A DNA stretch of 5,317 bases from the NCBI GenBank assembly GCA_023458355.1, contig JAEWZS010000059.1, positions 1 to 5,317 of the forward strand, read 5' to 3'. The DNA comes from Bacillota bacterium (GTDB taxonomy: Bacteria; Bacillota; Clostridia; Christensenellales; CAG-138). Each line of letters starts with the position of its first letter. Position 1 is the stretch's first letter. Positions 1 to 5,002 of the stretch are shown here, one piece after another. The notes below the pieces were generated by a model. The model made no database searches. It worked only from the letters and a program-made list of their open reading frames with translations, and was not told the origin of the DNA. Both the position numbers and the translations under genes were made by a program.

Positions 1-228
1 ACCCAAAGGCATCAAAAGCACCTTTTTTTCGCGGAAGCCTACGACCTCCGCAAAAACATAGTCGTTCCCCTTGCCTGTGTAGACGCGGCATATCTCGCCC
101 ATGCGAGCATTGAGCCCAGTACATTCAACCGTTAGGCCGACGACCTGCGTCACCTTGCCCGAATACTTGTAAAGGTCGGCGCTTTTTAATGCATCCCTGT
201 ATTTTTCTATGTTAAATCGCTTGGTCAT
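1..228 (-). CDS. fliI: Flagellar export ATPase FliI, N-terminal fragment (runs off the left edge)
   Basis: The first 76 codons of FliI are present; the remainder lies beyond position 1. FliI is the cytoplasmic F1-beta-like ATPase that helps feed substrates to the flagellar type III export gate. The visible part begins MTKRFNIEKYRDAL and continues with the family's N-terminal beta-barrel signature: GKVTQVVGLTVE at about residues 25-36, followed by ARMGEIC. Neither the Walker A motif nor any catalytic residue is in the window. The ATG overlaps the fliH stop by four bases (ATGA), which suggests translational coupling. A GGTGAGG Shine-Dalgarno at 233-239 lies inside the fliH end, four bases before the start. 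Flagellar FliI is favoured over a virulence-type paralogue because the preceding genes are fliF, fliG and fliH. Confidence 0.93.
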   Translation of the reverse strand, partial: MTKRFNIEKYRDALKSADLYKYSGKVTQVVGLTVECTGLNARMGEICRVYTGKGNDYVFAEVVGFREKKVLLMPLG

Positions 229-1496
229 GCATCCTCACCCGCTAGGCCGAATACCTTTTTAACGCGGCCAAGCTGTGTTTTTATGCCCGCATCCACCGTG
301 CCTTCATCAGCCTGCAGCAAAAGCGCCCCGGGTTCAAGCGAGCCGTCGCAGATTACCGACATGGGGGCTTCCGAAAGAACGGCTCTCGTTAACTCGTCTT
401 TTTCCATAAACCTGTCGTACTCGCGCTTGTTTAAGCGCATGATAAAGCGCGTTTTCGCATTGAGCTGTGTGATAGCGCTTTTTACAAGATCGAAAAAAGG
501 TTCAAAATTACGGTCGAGCGTGATGTCTAATACGCTTTCGGCAACATCGATGCTGAGCGCAAGCACATTTTGCTCCATATCCGCATTTCTTAAATCGTTA
601 TAGGAGCGTGCCTGCTCAAAAAAGTCTTTCAAGCGGTTCTCATAGTCCTCGCGCATCTTTAAAATGGCACTGCGTGATGCTGCAACACCTTCCGAATACC
701 CCTTCTCGGTTGCCTCGTCGTAAATCGATTGCCTGTTCCTTTCCGCTTCTAAGAGGATACCCTCCGCTTCGCTCTGCGCGGCGGCAATCATATTTTCCGC
801 CTCATGCTCGGCACCCTCGACCAATGCCTCCGCATCACGCTGTGCACAATCGTTTATAGCCGCTGCCTCACACCTTGCGGCATTGGCCATTTCTTCCGCC
901 TGTTGTTGCGCTACATCAAGCGCCGATTGCGCTTTTATAAGCATTTCCTCGGCCTTCTTCTTAGCCGCATTTAGGATTTCTTCAGCTTCTTGATTCGCTT
1001 CATGAAGCACTTCCTCGGCAAGTTCCTCAGCCTCGCGCATAATTTCCTCCGCGAGGTCTTCCGCTTCCTCTTCGGTCAAAGGACCCTGCTCGGGTACGGA
1101 TTTTAGCTTCTTCTCGGGCTTGGTCTGAGAAGGCACGGGCTCAGGCACAGTCTTAGACTCAAGCTCCGGCTTGGGTTCGGGTTTTTTCTCAGACTTGCTT
1201 GCATTGGCTTTTGCCGCTGCACGTGCAATTTCCACCTCAACGGCAGCACGCGGGTCAAATGCTCTTAAAAGTGCCTCGCAGGCCTCTTCGTTGAGCGGGT
1301 GCTCCGTGTCGCTTGCAGCGGCCGCCGTTACGGCGCAATGATCCTCACCGAGGTGCTCCTTTAAAAATGTCTTGAGCTCTTCGGGGGTCACGCTTTCTTC
1401 CGAAGTAAATTCAGACAGCTCCCAGCTCTTGATGATGTTGGAATTGAGTTCCGAGGAACCCAGCTTCAGGTAATTTTCTTTGTCGATTCGGATCAA
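225..1496 (-). CDS. fliH: Flagellar assembly protein FliH, unusually long (423 aa)
   Basis: FliH dimers bind FliI and tether it to the export gate and C-ring, acting like the peripheral stalk of F/V-type ATPases. The C-terminal part, about residues 270-423, looks like the FliH/V-ATPase E-type globular domain: a long amphipathic helix, then DVAESVLDITLDRNFEPFFDLVKSA split by ordinary loops, and an ending with SLEPGALLLQADEGTVDAGI, matching the family's 'ss..pGgc.ietd.G.vDa.i' pattern. Around residues 20-27 there is a short NIIKSW segment like the start of other FliH proteins. Residues 98-139 are rich in Pro, Lys and Glu and probably disordered. Residues 142-258 are alanine/glutamate-rich 11-residue repeats. 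Typical FliH is about 230-270 aa, so the extra length lies in the first 260 residues. The start is TTG at 1496: AAGGTGG lies 7 nt upstream, an in-frame stop lies just before it, and the next in-frame Met is about 150 residues in. The gene follows fliG after 97 nt and overlaps fliI. Confidence 0.92.
   Translation of the reverse strand: MIRIDKENYLKLGSSELNSNIIKSWELSEFTSEESVTPEELKTFLKEHLGEDHCAVTAAAASDTEHPLNEEACEALLRAFDPRAAVEVEIARAAAKANASKSEKKPEPKPELESKTVPEPVPSQTKPEKKLKSVPEQGPLTEEEAEDLAEEIMREAEELAEEVLHEANQEAEEILNAAKKKAEEMLIKAQSALDVAQQQAEEMANAARCEAAAINDCAQRDAEALVEGAEHEAENMIAAAQSEAEGILLEAERNRQSIYDEATEKGYSEGVAASRSAILKMREDYENRLKDFFEQARSYNDLRNADMEQNVLALSIDVAESVLDITLDRNFEPFFDLVKSAITQLNAKTRFIMRLNKREYDRFMEKDELTRAVLSEAPMSVICDGSLEPGALLLQADEGTVDAGIKTQLGRVKKVFGLAGEDA
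723..1073 (-). repeat. Ten 11-residue (hendecad) coding repeats inside fliH
   Basis: FliH residues 142-258 fall into 11-residue units of the form xxxAxxxAEEh, where h is I, L, V or M. The units are 142-152, 153-163, 164-174, 175-185, 193-203, 204-214, 215-225, 226-236, 237-247 and 248-258. One seven-residue unit (186-192, LIKAQSA) interrupts the phase. Alanine occupies both positions 4 and 8 in every unit but the last, where position 8 is Arg. Examples are LHEANQEAEEI and IAAAQSEAEGI. Such 11-residue periodicity is typical of straight or right-handed coiled coils, as proposed for the F-ATPase b subunit, a distant relative of FliH. The DNA itself is diverged and is not a tandem nucleotide repeat. 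Confidence 0.85.
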
Positions 1497-1503
1497 GGAA
1501 TTA

Positions 1504-1510
1504 CCACCTT
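1504..1510 (-). promoter_or_regulatory. Ribosome binding site deciding the TTG start of fliH
   Basis: On the minus strand AAGGTGG precedes the TTG codon at 1496-1494 with 7 nt between. An in-frame TAA lies inside this same stretch, so no upstream start is possible in this frame. The strong site and absence of a nearby ATG support a TTG start. Confidence 0.75.
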
Positions 1511-1526
1511 ACCTTATTTAAATACA

Positions 1527-1580
1527 CAAAACCCGCCGAAAAACCTTCACGCATACAAAAGTGCGCGGTGCATCGGCGGG
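1527..1580 (-). terminator. Terminator-like hairpin between fliG and fliH (possible attenuator or partial terminator)
   Basis: Read on the minus strand, CCCGCCGA (1580-1573) pairs perfectly with TCGGCGGG (1539-1532) and is followed directly by TTTTGTG. The 33-nt loop holds a second stem, CGCGCA (1567-1562) with TGCGTG (1553-1548), containing one G-U pair and an 8-nt loop. The outer stem is strong, but the U-run is only four long and the loop is large, so full termination is doubtful. It sits in the only sizeable gap of the operon and could lower fliHI expression relative to fliFG, or mark an RNA processing or 3'-end stabilising site. Confidence 0.45.
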
Positions 1581-1593
1581 CAGGCAATGAAAA

Positions 1594-2607
1594 TTATAGG
1601 ATAAGCGCGTCGTCCTGCTTGCGCGCGATGATAATTTCTCCTGCATCGTCGAGCTTTCTTATAATGCCGACGATCTTCTGCTGGGCTTCCTCCACGTCGC
1701 GCACGCGCACAGGCCCCATGTAGTCGATCTCCTCGCGGAGCATATCCTGCAAGCGCTTAGAGATGTTCTCAAAGATGACCTTAGACACGTCGCTTCTAAC
1801 GCCCTTAAGCGCAACGGCGAGGTCGCGGTTGTCCACTTCGCGAAGTACGCGCTGAATGGCCTGGTTGCTGAGACTCGTGATATCCTCAAACACAAACATG
1901 CGGTTTTTGATCTCCTCGGCAAGCTCGGCGTCGGTCTGCTCAAGTACGCTTAAGAGATGCTTTTCAGTGCCTCTGTCTACGCTGTTCATAATGCTGACGA
2001 GGCTGTCTACCCCACCCACGATGGTTTGGTTGCCAAAGATCATCGTCGAAAGCTTATGCTCAAGCACGCGTTCGGCGTCCTTCACGTATTCGTGCGAGGT
2101 TGCACCCATATTGGCGATACGCGTGATGACGTTTGCCTGCTTTTCAAAAGGCAGCGACGCGAGTACGGGGGCTGCCTGCTTTGGGTCGAGATAAGAAAGT
2201 ATCAGTGCAATCGTTTGCGGATGCTCATTTTGTAAAAAGTTATAGACCTGCGTAGAGTCCGCACGGCGGATGAAGTCGAACGGGCGTACGCGAAGCGATG
2301 AGGAAAGGCGGGTGATAAGTTCATTGGCGCGATCCTCTCCGAATGCGCTCTCCAAAATATCCTTTGCGTAATCAATACCGCCTTCGGATATGAACTTTTG
2401 CGCCATGCATACCTCGAGGAATTCGGCCACCACGGCCTCCTTTACCTCGGAGGTAATGCGTCGCATGCTCGTAATGCTGAGCGTAAGCTGCTCAATCTCT
2501 TCCTCATTGAGGCTTTGATAGAGCTTTGCTGCATGCTCTTTGCCAAGCGTGATCATGAGCACGGCCGCTTTTTCTTTATTCGTGAGCGTTTCATTAGCGC
2601 CGGACAT
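1594..2607 (-). CDS. fliG: Flagellar motor switch protein FliG
   Basis: FliG is the rotor protein of the C-ring. It binds FliF at the membrane side, FliM below, and receives torque from the MotAB stator. At 337 aa it has the usual length. Residues 1 to about 100 form the FliF-binding N-domain (TNKEKAAVLMITLG near the start). The middle domain has the FliM-contacting EHPQ motif at 128-131 and the GG hinge at 198-199. The C-domain spans about 215-337. By family alignment, the charged torque-helix residues are K268, R285, E292 and E293, equivalent to E. coli K264, R281, D288 and D289 with a constant offset of four, so the charge pattern is kept. The ATG at 2607 has AAGGTGA six bases upstream and follows the fliF stop after 14 nt, consistent with a single transcript and matched output of the two partners. 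Confidence 0.97.
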   Translation of the reverse strand: MSGANETLTNKEKAAVLMITLGKEHAAKLYQSLNEEEIEQLTLSITSMRRITSEVKEAVVAEFLEVCMAQKFISEGGIDYAKDILESAFGEDRANELITRLSSSLRVRPFDFIRRADSTQVYNFLQNEHPQTIALILSYLDPKQAAPVLASLPFEKQANVITRIANMGATSHEYVKDAERVLEHKLSTMIFGNQTIVGGVDSLVSIMNSVDRGTEKHLLSVLEQTDAELAEEIKNRMFVFEDITSLSNQAIQRVLREVDNRDLAVALKGVRSDVSKVIFENISKRLQDMLREEIDYMGPVRVRDVEEAQQKIVGIIRKLDDAGEIIIARKQDDALIL

Positions 2608-2613
2608 TCAACA

Positions 2614-2620
2614 TCACCTT
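2614..2620 (-). promoter_or_regulatory. Ribosome binding site of fliG
   Basis: AAGGTGA on the minus strand lies six bases before the ATG at 2607, immediately after the TGA stop of fliF (2624-2622). This supports the chosen start and close translational spacing between fliF and fliG. Confidence 0.7.
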
Positions 2621-2621
2621 A

Positions 2622-4619
2622 TCACCTTTCATCCGAAAGCCAACTGCGCAAAAGAAGCGCAACCGTTTCGGGATTTTTCTCGATAAAAGCTTCAAGCTGC
2701 GTGAGATTGGTATCCTTTTTGATCTCTATCTCGGCAAGAAGAGGCTCCACGGCGGCGGTTTCTGCGGCAACAACACCTTGAGCAGCAGATTCTGTGGCTT
2801 CCGCTTCCGCTTTGGCGGCTTCCTCCGCTTCCTTTTCAGCTAACTTTTTGGCTCTACCCCAAAGCCGTTTTGTCTTCTTGACGCGTTTTACGCCCTTTTC
2901 ATCTACCTCTTCCTTTTCATCCTCTTCTTCCGGCTCTTCCTTTTCGCTCTTCTTTTCCGGTTCTTTCTTGTCGGATTTAGCTTCTGTATCTTCTTTGTCC
3001 GCTACGGGTTTACTCGTTTCAAGCTCGGTTTCATCGTCGATGGAAAGATCAAGCTTCGTGCCGGTAGACCGCACCTCGGCAGGTTTCTCCTCTTTAACTA
3101 CGGGTTGTGCTTCCTCGGCTAAATAAGCCTCACCGTACATGGGGTCTTGATACTCGTCATAGTAAACAGGTGCATAGTAGCCCCCTTCCCCCTGGCCCCA
3201 GTCGGGAGTTGCACTTTCTTCTTCCTTCGCGGGCTTTGCCGGGCGCTTAAGTATGCGAATAGCGGCGAGGATCAGCAAGAACACGATGATCACCGTGCCG
3301 GCTGTGATGAGAGTTTTGATTAACTGCGCTTGGTTGGTAGCCGCGAGCATCTCCTTTTGCGCTTCAAGCGCTGCGGAGACATCGGTACTTGTATCGAGAC
3401 GCAAGAACGGAAGCCGCTCCACCGTGATGCGCCCGATGTCTACGCCTATGGCGTTCGCAACGAGGTTTCTCACGTTTTCCGTATAATCCTCCTCCAACAC
3501 AGAGCTGTCGAGTATGACCGAGACCGAAAGTTCGCTGATGTAGCCCTTGGCACGCGTGATCTGGGTCCTGATCTCGTTTAGCTCGTAATTCGCCTCGCGG
3601 GTGGTCTTTCCGTAAACAGTATCCTCATCGATCGTCACGTCCGGGTAGGTGGAGACACCGGCACCATTAGATTCAGTGCCGACAATAGTATTTGTTGCAG
3701 CGTCGCCTTTAACGGTTTCGGCTAACTCCTGCATGCTCACAACGAGCCCCTCTTCCATGCCCTCCACGGGCGGGTTGAAAACCTTCGATTCCTGCGTTTC
3801 ATCGTCGAAAGCAAGCGTAGCGTTGACGGCGGCATAAATGCCGTCCTGTCCGAAAATGGGGGTGAGCAGGTTTACAACCTGCTCCTTAAGCCCGTCCTGC
3901 ACGGCATTTTTTAAGCTGAGTCGATCGGTTACAACAGTATAATCGTCATCCTCTTCTGTAAGGTCGTAAAGGTTCATGTCCGAATCCATGATGCGGATGT
4001 TTTCAACCTTAAGGCCGCGGATGCTCGTCAATACCTCCGCGATTGTGCGCGCCTTAGCGTTTGTTAAAACGGTACCTTCCCGAAGCGTGAGTATTACGCT
4101 CGCCGTAGCCGGAATCTCGTTTTGGCTTAGAACGAAGGCATCTTCCTGCGCAAGGGAGAGGTTTACAACCGCCTCTTTTACCTCGACGAAGCTCAAAATA
4201 GACTGGCGGAGGTTTTCTTGCAGTTGGAACTGCAGATAAACACTCTTCTCCACGTCCGTGGTGCCAAGGCCCGAAGCCATGGCGAAAATATCGAAATCGT
4301 AACCACTCTTGGGATAGCCCTCGGCCGCAAGCTCCATGCGCACGCTGTCCACCTTGGAGCTTTCTACCAAAATGGTATCCGTGCCCTGGGATTTTGCGTC
4401 CACGCCCATTTCGCTCAGGAGGTTTATTACCTCGCCCGCATCCGCAGCTTCCATACCGCTGTAGAGCACGCCGTAGGACTTGCGGTTGAGAAACACCGAA
4501 GCCGTCACGATAATGGCTGCGACCAGCAACACCAGCACGATAAGCCGCGTCTTTTGGCCGCTTGAAAGGCTTTTGAACCGCTCAACGATTTTTTGAAAGG
4601 TCTTTTTTAAAAAATCCAA
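2622..4619 (-). CDS. fliF: Flagellar MS-ring protein FliF with enlarged cytoplasmic tail (665 aa)
   Basis: FliF forms the MS ring in the cytoplasmic membrane, houses the export gate and carries FliG. Transmembrane helix 1 is about residues 25-44 and helix 2 about 436-456. Between them lie the YscJ/FliF ring-building domain (about 46-215, including VLYSGMEAADAGEVINLL and EGYPKSGYDFD) and the FliF C-type domain (about 235-400, including NYELNEI and VSVILD). The final 28-32 residues, with NLTQLEAFIEKNPETVALLL followed by RSWLSDER, are the conserved FliG-binding end. FliF proteins are often about 520-570 aa; the excess here is a low-complexity tail at about 458-630. The start is TTG at 4619 with GGGTGA seven bases upstream, and MDFLKKTFQKIVERF is a normal FliF beginning. 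It is the first gene of the leftward operon, divergent from flagellin. Confidence 0.97.
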   Translation of the reverse strand: MDFLKKTFQKIVERFKSLSSGQKTRLIVLVLLVAAIIVTASVFLNRKSYGVLYSGMEAADAGEVINLLSEMGVDAKSQGTDTILVESSKVDSVRMELAAEGYPKSGYDFDIFAMASGLGTTDVEKSVYLQFQLQENLRQSILSFVEVKEAVVNLSLAQEDAFVLSQNEIPATASVILTLREGTVLTNAKARTIAEVLTSIRGLKVENIRIMDSDMNLYDLTEEDDDYTVVTDRLSLKNAVQDGLKEQVVNLLTPIFGQDGIYAAVNATLAFDDETQESKVFNPPVEGMEEGLVVSMQELAETVKGDAATNTIVGTESNGAGVSTYPDVTIDEDTVYGKTTREANYELNEIRTQITRAKGYISELSVSVILDSSVLEEDYTENVRNLVANAIGVDIGRITVERLPFLRLDTSTDVSAALEAQKEMLAATNQAQLIKTLITAGTVIIVFLLILAAIRILKRPAKPAKEEESATPDWGQGEGGYYAPVYYDEYQDPMYGEAYLAEEAQPVVKEEKPAEVRSTGTKLDLSIDDETELETSKPVADKEDTEAKSDKKEPEKKSEKEEPEEEDEKEEVDEKGVKRVKKTKRLWGRAKKLAEKEAEEAAKAEAEATESAAQGVVAAETAAVEPLLAEIEIKKDTNLTQLEAFIEKNPETVALLLRSWLSDER

Positions 4620-4626
4620 AACTCTT

Positions 4627-4632
4627 TCACCC
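4627..4632 (-). promoter_or_regulatory. Ribosome binding site supporting the TTG start of fliF
   Basis: GGGTGA on the minus strand stands seven bases before the TTG at 4619-4617. The frame stays open a little further upstream, but I found no ATG, GTG or TTG there with a comparable site, and the protein start matches family expectations. Confidence 0.6.
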
Positions 4633-4727
4633 GTTGCCTTATTAAGTCCGGTTCCACGCCGGCTGCGTAATACGAATCGGTACGTCAGTGAAACATAGCA
4701 TGCGTAAATTGTCTATTTTATGCAGTT

Positions 4728-4759
4728 TATACAATATTATGTACCAAATTTATTGTATA
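4728..4759. repeat. Perfect 9-bp inverted repeat TATACAATA / TATTGTATA
   Basis: TATACAATA at 4728-4736 and its exact reverse complement TATTGTATA at 4751-4759 are separated by 14 bp. The right arm is shared with the left arm of the 32-bp palindrome beginning at 4751. The arrangement looks like binding half-sites for a dimeric regulator, though in AT-rich DNA part of this could be chance. Confidence 0.5.
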
Positions 4760-4780
4760 CCACCATATGATGGATTACAA
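4752..4780 (-). promoter_or_regulatory. Candidate sigma-A type promoter for the fliF-fliG-fliH-fliI operon
   Basis: On the minus strand TTGTAA (4780-4775) and TACAAT (4757-4752) are separated by exactly 17 bp. Transcription would start near 4745 and give a leader of about 125 nt before fliF. The match to TTGACA/TATAAT is fair, and the AT-rich surroundings lower specificity. I saw no sigma-28-like or better-matched sigma-A pair in this orientation. Confidence 0.4.
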
Positions 4781-4781
4781 T
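4753..4781 (+). promoter_or_regulatory. Mirror-image candidate sigma-A promoter toward flagellin
   Basis: Because of the palindrome, the plus strand also reads TTGTAT (4753-4758), a 17-bp spacer and TACAAT (4776-4781). If active it would start near 4788 and transcribe through the sigma-28 promoter into flagellin. It may simply be a by-product of operator symmetry. Confidence 0.25.
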
Positions 4782-4852
4782 ACCTTATTTTACAAAAAAC
4801 TTCGCATATTCGCAAAGTAACAGCTTTTTTGTTACAAAAAAAATCATTACAA
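4775..4852 (+). repeat. Four TTACAA hexamers in two pairs 15 bp apart
   Basis: TTACAA occurs at 4775-4780, 4790-4795, 4832-4837 and 4847-4852, all in the same orientation. Start-to-start distances are 15, 42 and 15 bp. The last copy ends 3 bp before the sigma-28 -35 element. The regular spacing suggests activator or repressor sites, but the motif is short and the DNA AT-rich. Confidence 0.35.
4817..4835. repeat. GTAACA-N7-TGTTAC inverted repeat upstream of the flagellin promoter
   Basis: GTAACA (4817-4822) and TGTTAC (4830-4835) are perfect complements around a 7-base T-rich centre, about 20 bp upstream of the sigma-28 -35. On the plus strand it is followed by an A-run rather than a T-run, so it is not an intrinsic terminator in that direction. 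A protein-binding site is the more natural reading. Confidence 0.4.
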
Positions 4853-4855
4853 AGC

Positions 4856-4882
4856 TAAAGTTGCGGAAAAATATCCCGATAA
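4856..4882 (+). promoter_or_regulatory. Sigma-28 (SigD/FliA-type) flagellin promoter
   Basis: TAAA (4856-4859), a 15-bp spacer and CCCGATAA (4875-4882) match the flagellar sigma-28 consensus TAAA-N15-GCCGATAA at all but one position. Transcription should begin near 4888-4892, leaving a leader of about 110-115 nt. This places flagellin in the late class of flagellar genes, expressed after the hook-basal body is complete and the anti-sigma factor is exported. Confidence 0.92.
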
Positions 4883-4921
4883 TAATAGCAGACGCAAAAA
4901 GAACGCCATACGGTTCCTGAC

Positions 4922-4944
4922 AGCGCCCGGGAAGCAGGGCGGCT
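4922..4944 (+). promoter_or_regulatory. GC-rich hairpin in the flagellin 5' leader
   Basis: AGCGCCC (4922-4928) pairs with GGGCGGCT (4937-4944) as seven base pairs with one bulged G and an 8-nt loop. It is followed by CTCTTTTGTG. The shape is terminator-like but the U-run is short and the bulge weakens it. It may instead stabilise the 5' end of an abundant mRNA or take part in leader-based control. Confidence 0.4.
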
Positions 4945-4963
4945 CTTTTGTGAATCAAATTAA

Positions 4964-4975
4964 GGCAAGGATGCC
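4964..4975 (+). promoter_or_regulatory. Candidate CsrA-binding hairpin in the flagellin leader
   Basis: GGCA (4964-4967) and TGCC (4972-4975) form a perfect 4-bp stem presenting AGGA in the loop. The central CAAGGATG agrees with the known CsrA consensus (RUACARGGAUGU), in which GGA is shown in a hairpin loop. In Bacillus subtilis CsrA binds the hag leader at two sites and FliW relieves this; the same layout is inferred here. Confidence 0.6.
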
Positions 4976-4985
4976 GAATAAAAAT

Positions 4986-4994
4986 CAGGGAGGA
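4986..4994 (+). promoter_or_regulatory. Flagellin Shine-Dalgarno, probable second CsrA site
   Basis: CAGGGAGGA contains a strong Shine-Dalgarno (GGAGG at 4989-4993) nine bases before the ATG at 5003, and two overlapping GGA cores. CsrA bound here would directly block ribosome entry. No strong local hairpin shows the GGA, so ribosome binding is much surer than CsrA binding. Confidence 0.7.
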
Positions 4995-5002
4995 ATTAAC
5001 TC

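Larger units (their letters stand above)
4751..4782. repeat. 32-bp imperfect palindrome, candidate operator
   Basis: The outer arms TATTGTA (4751-4757) and TACAATA (4776-4782) are exact complements. The core CCACCATATGATGG (4760-4773) is palindromic except for one pair. In total 13 of 16 base pairs are symmetric about the centre between 4766 and 4767. It lies near the middle of the divergent region and overlaps the predicted sigma-A type promoters, so a symmetric DNA-binding protein or a bidirectional promoter are both plausible. Confidence 0.6.
4620..5002. other. Divergent fliF-flagellin intergenic control region
   Basis: These 383 bases hold no convincing gene. The left two-thirds (about 4700-4860) are strongly AT-rich compared with the coding flanks and contain nested inverted and direct repeats. 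The right third is the transcribed flagellin leader. Individual elements are listed separately. The region must carry promoters for both the leftward operon and flagellin. Confidence 0.85.

Noticed and set aside
1659..1943. Second minus-strand frame inside fliG
   Set aside because: It overlaps the conserved FliG C-domain in another frame and is Arg/Ser/Ala-rich as expected for an off-frame reading.
2794..3126. Serine-rich open frame on the plus strand opposite the FliF tail
   Set aside because: It is the antisense shadow of the Glu/Lys-rich coding region; it has no convincing ribosome site and resembles no family. FliF on the minus strand fully explains the sequence.
4648..4662. CCGG...CCGG hairpin in the fliF leader
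   Set aside because: The stem is only four base pairs with no extension or U-run, so it is not supported as a terminator or riboswitch.
4800..4817. CTTCGC/GCAAAG inverted repeat
   Set aside because: One mismatch in a six-pair stem in AT-rich DNA; too weak to list as a separate element.
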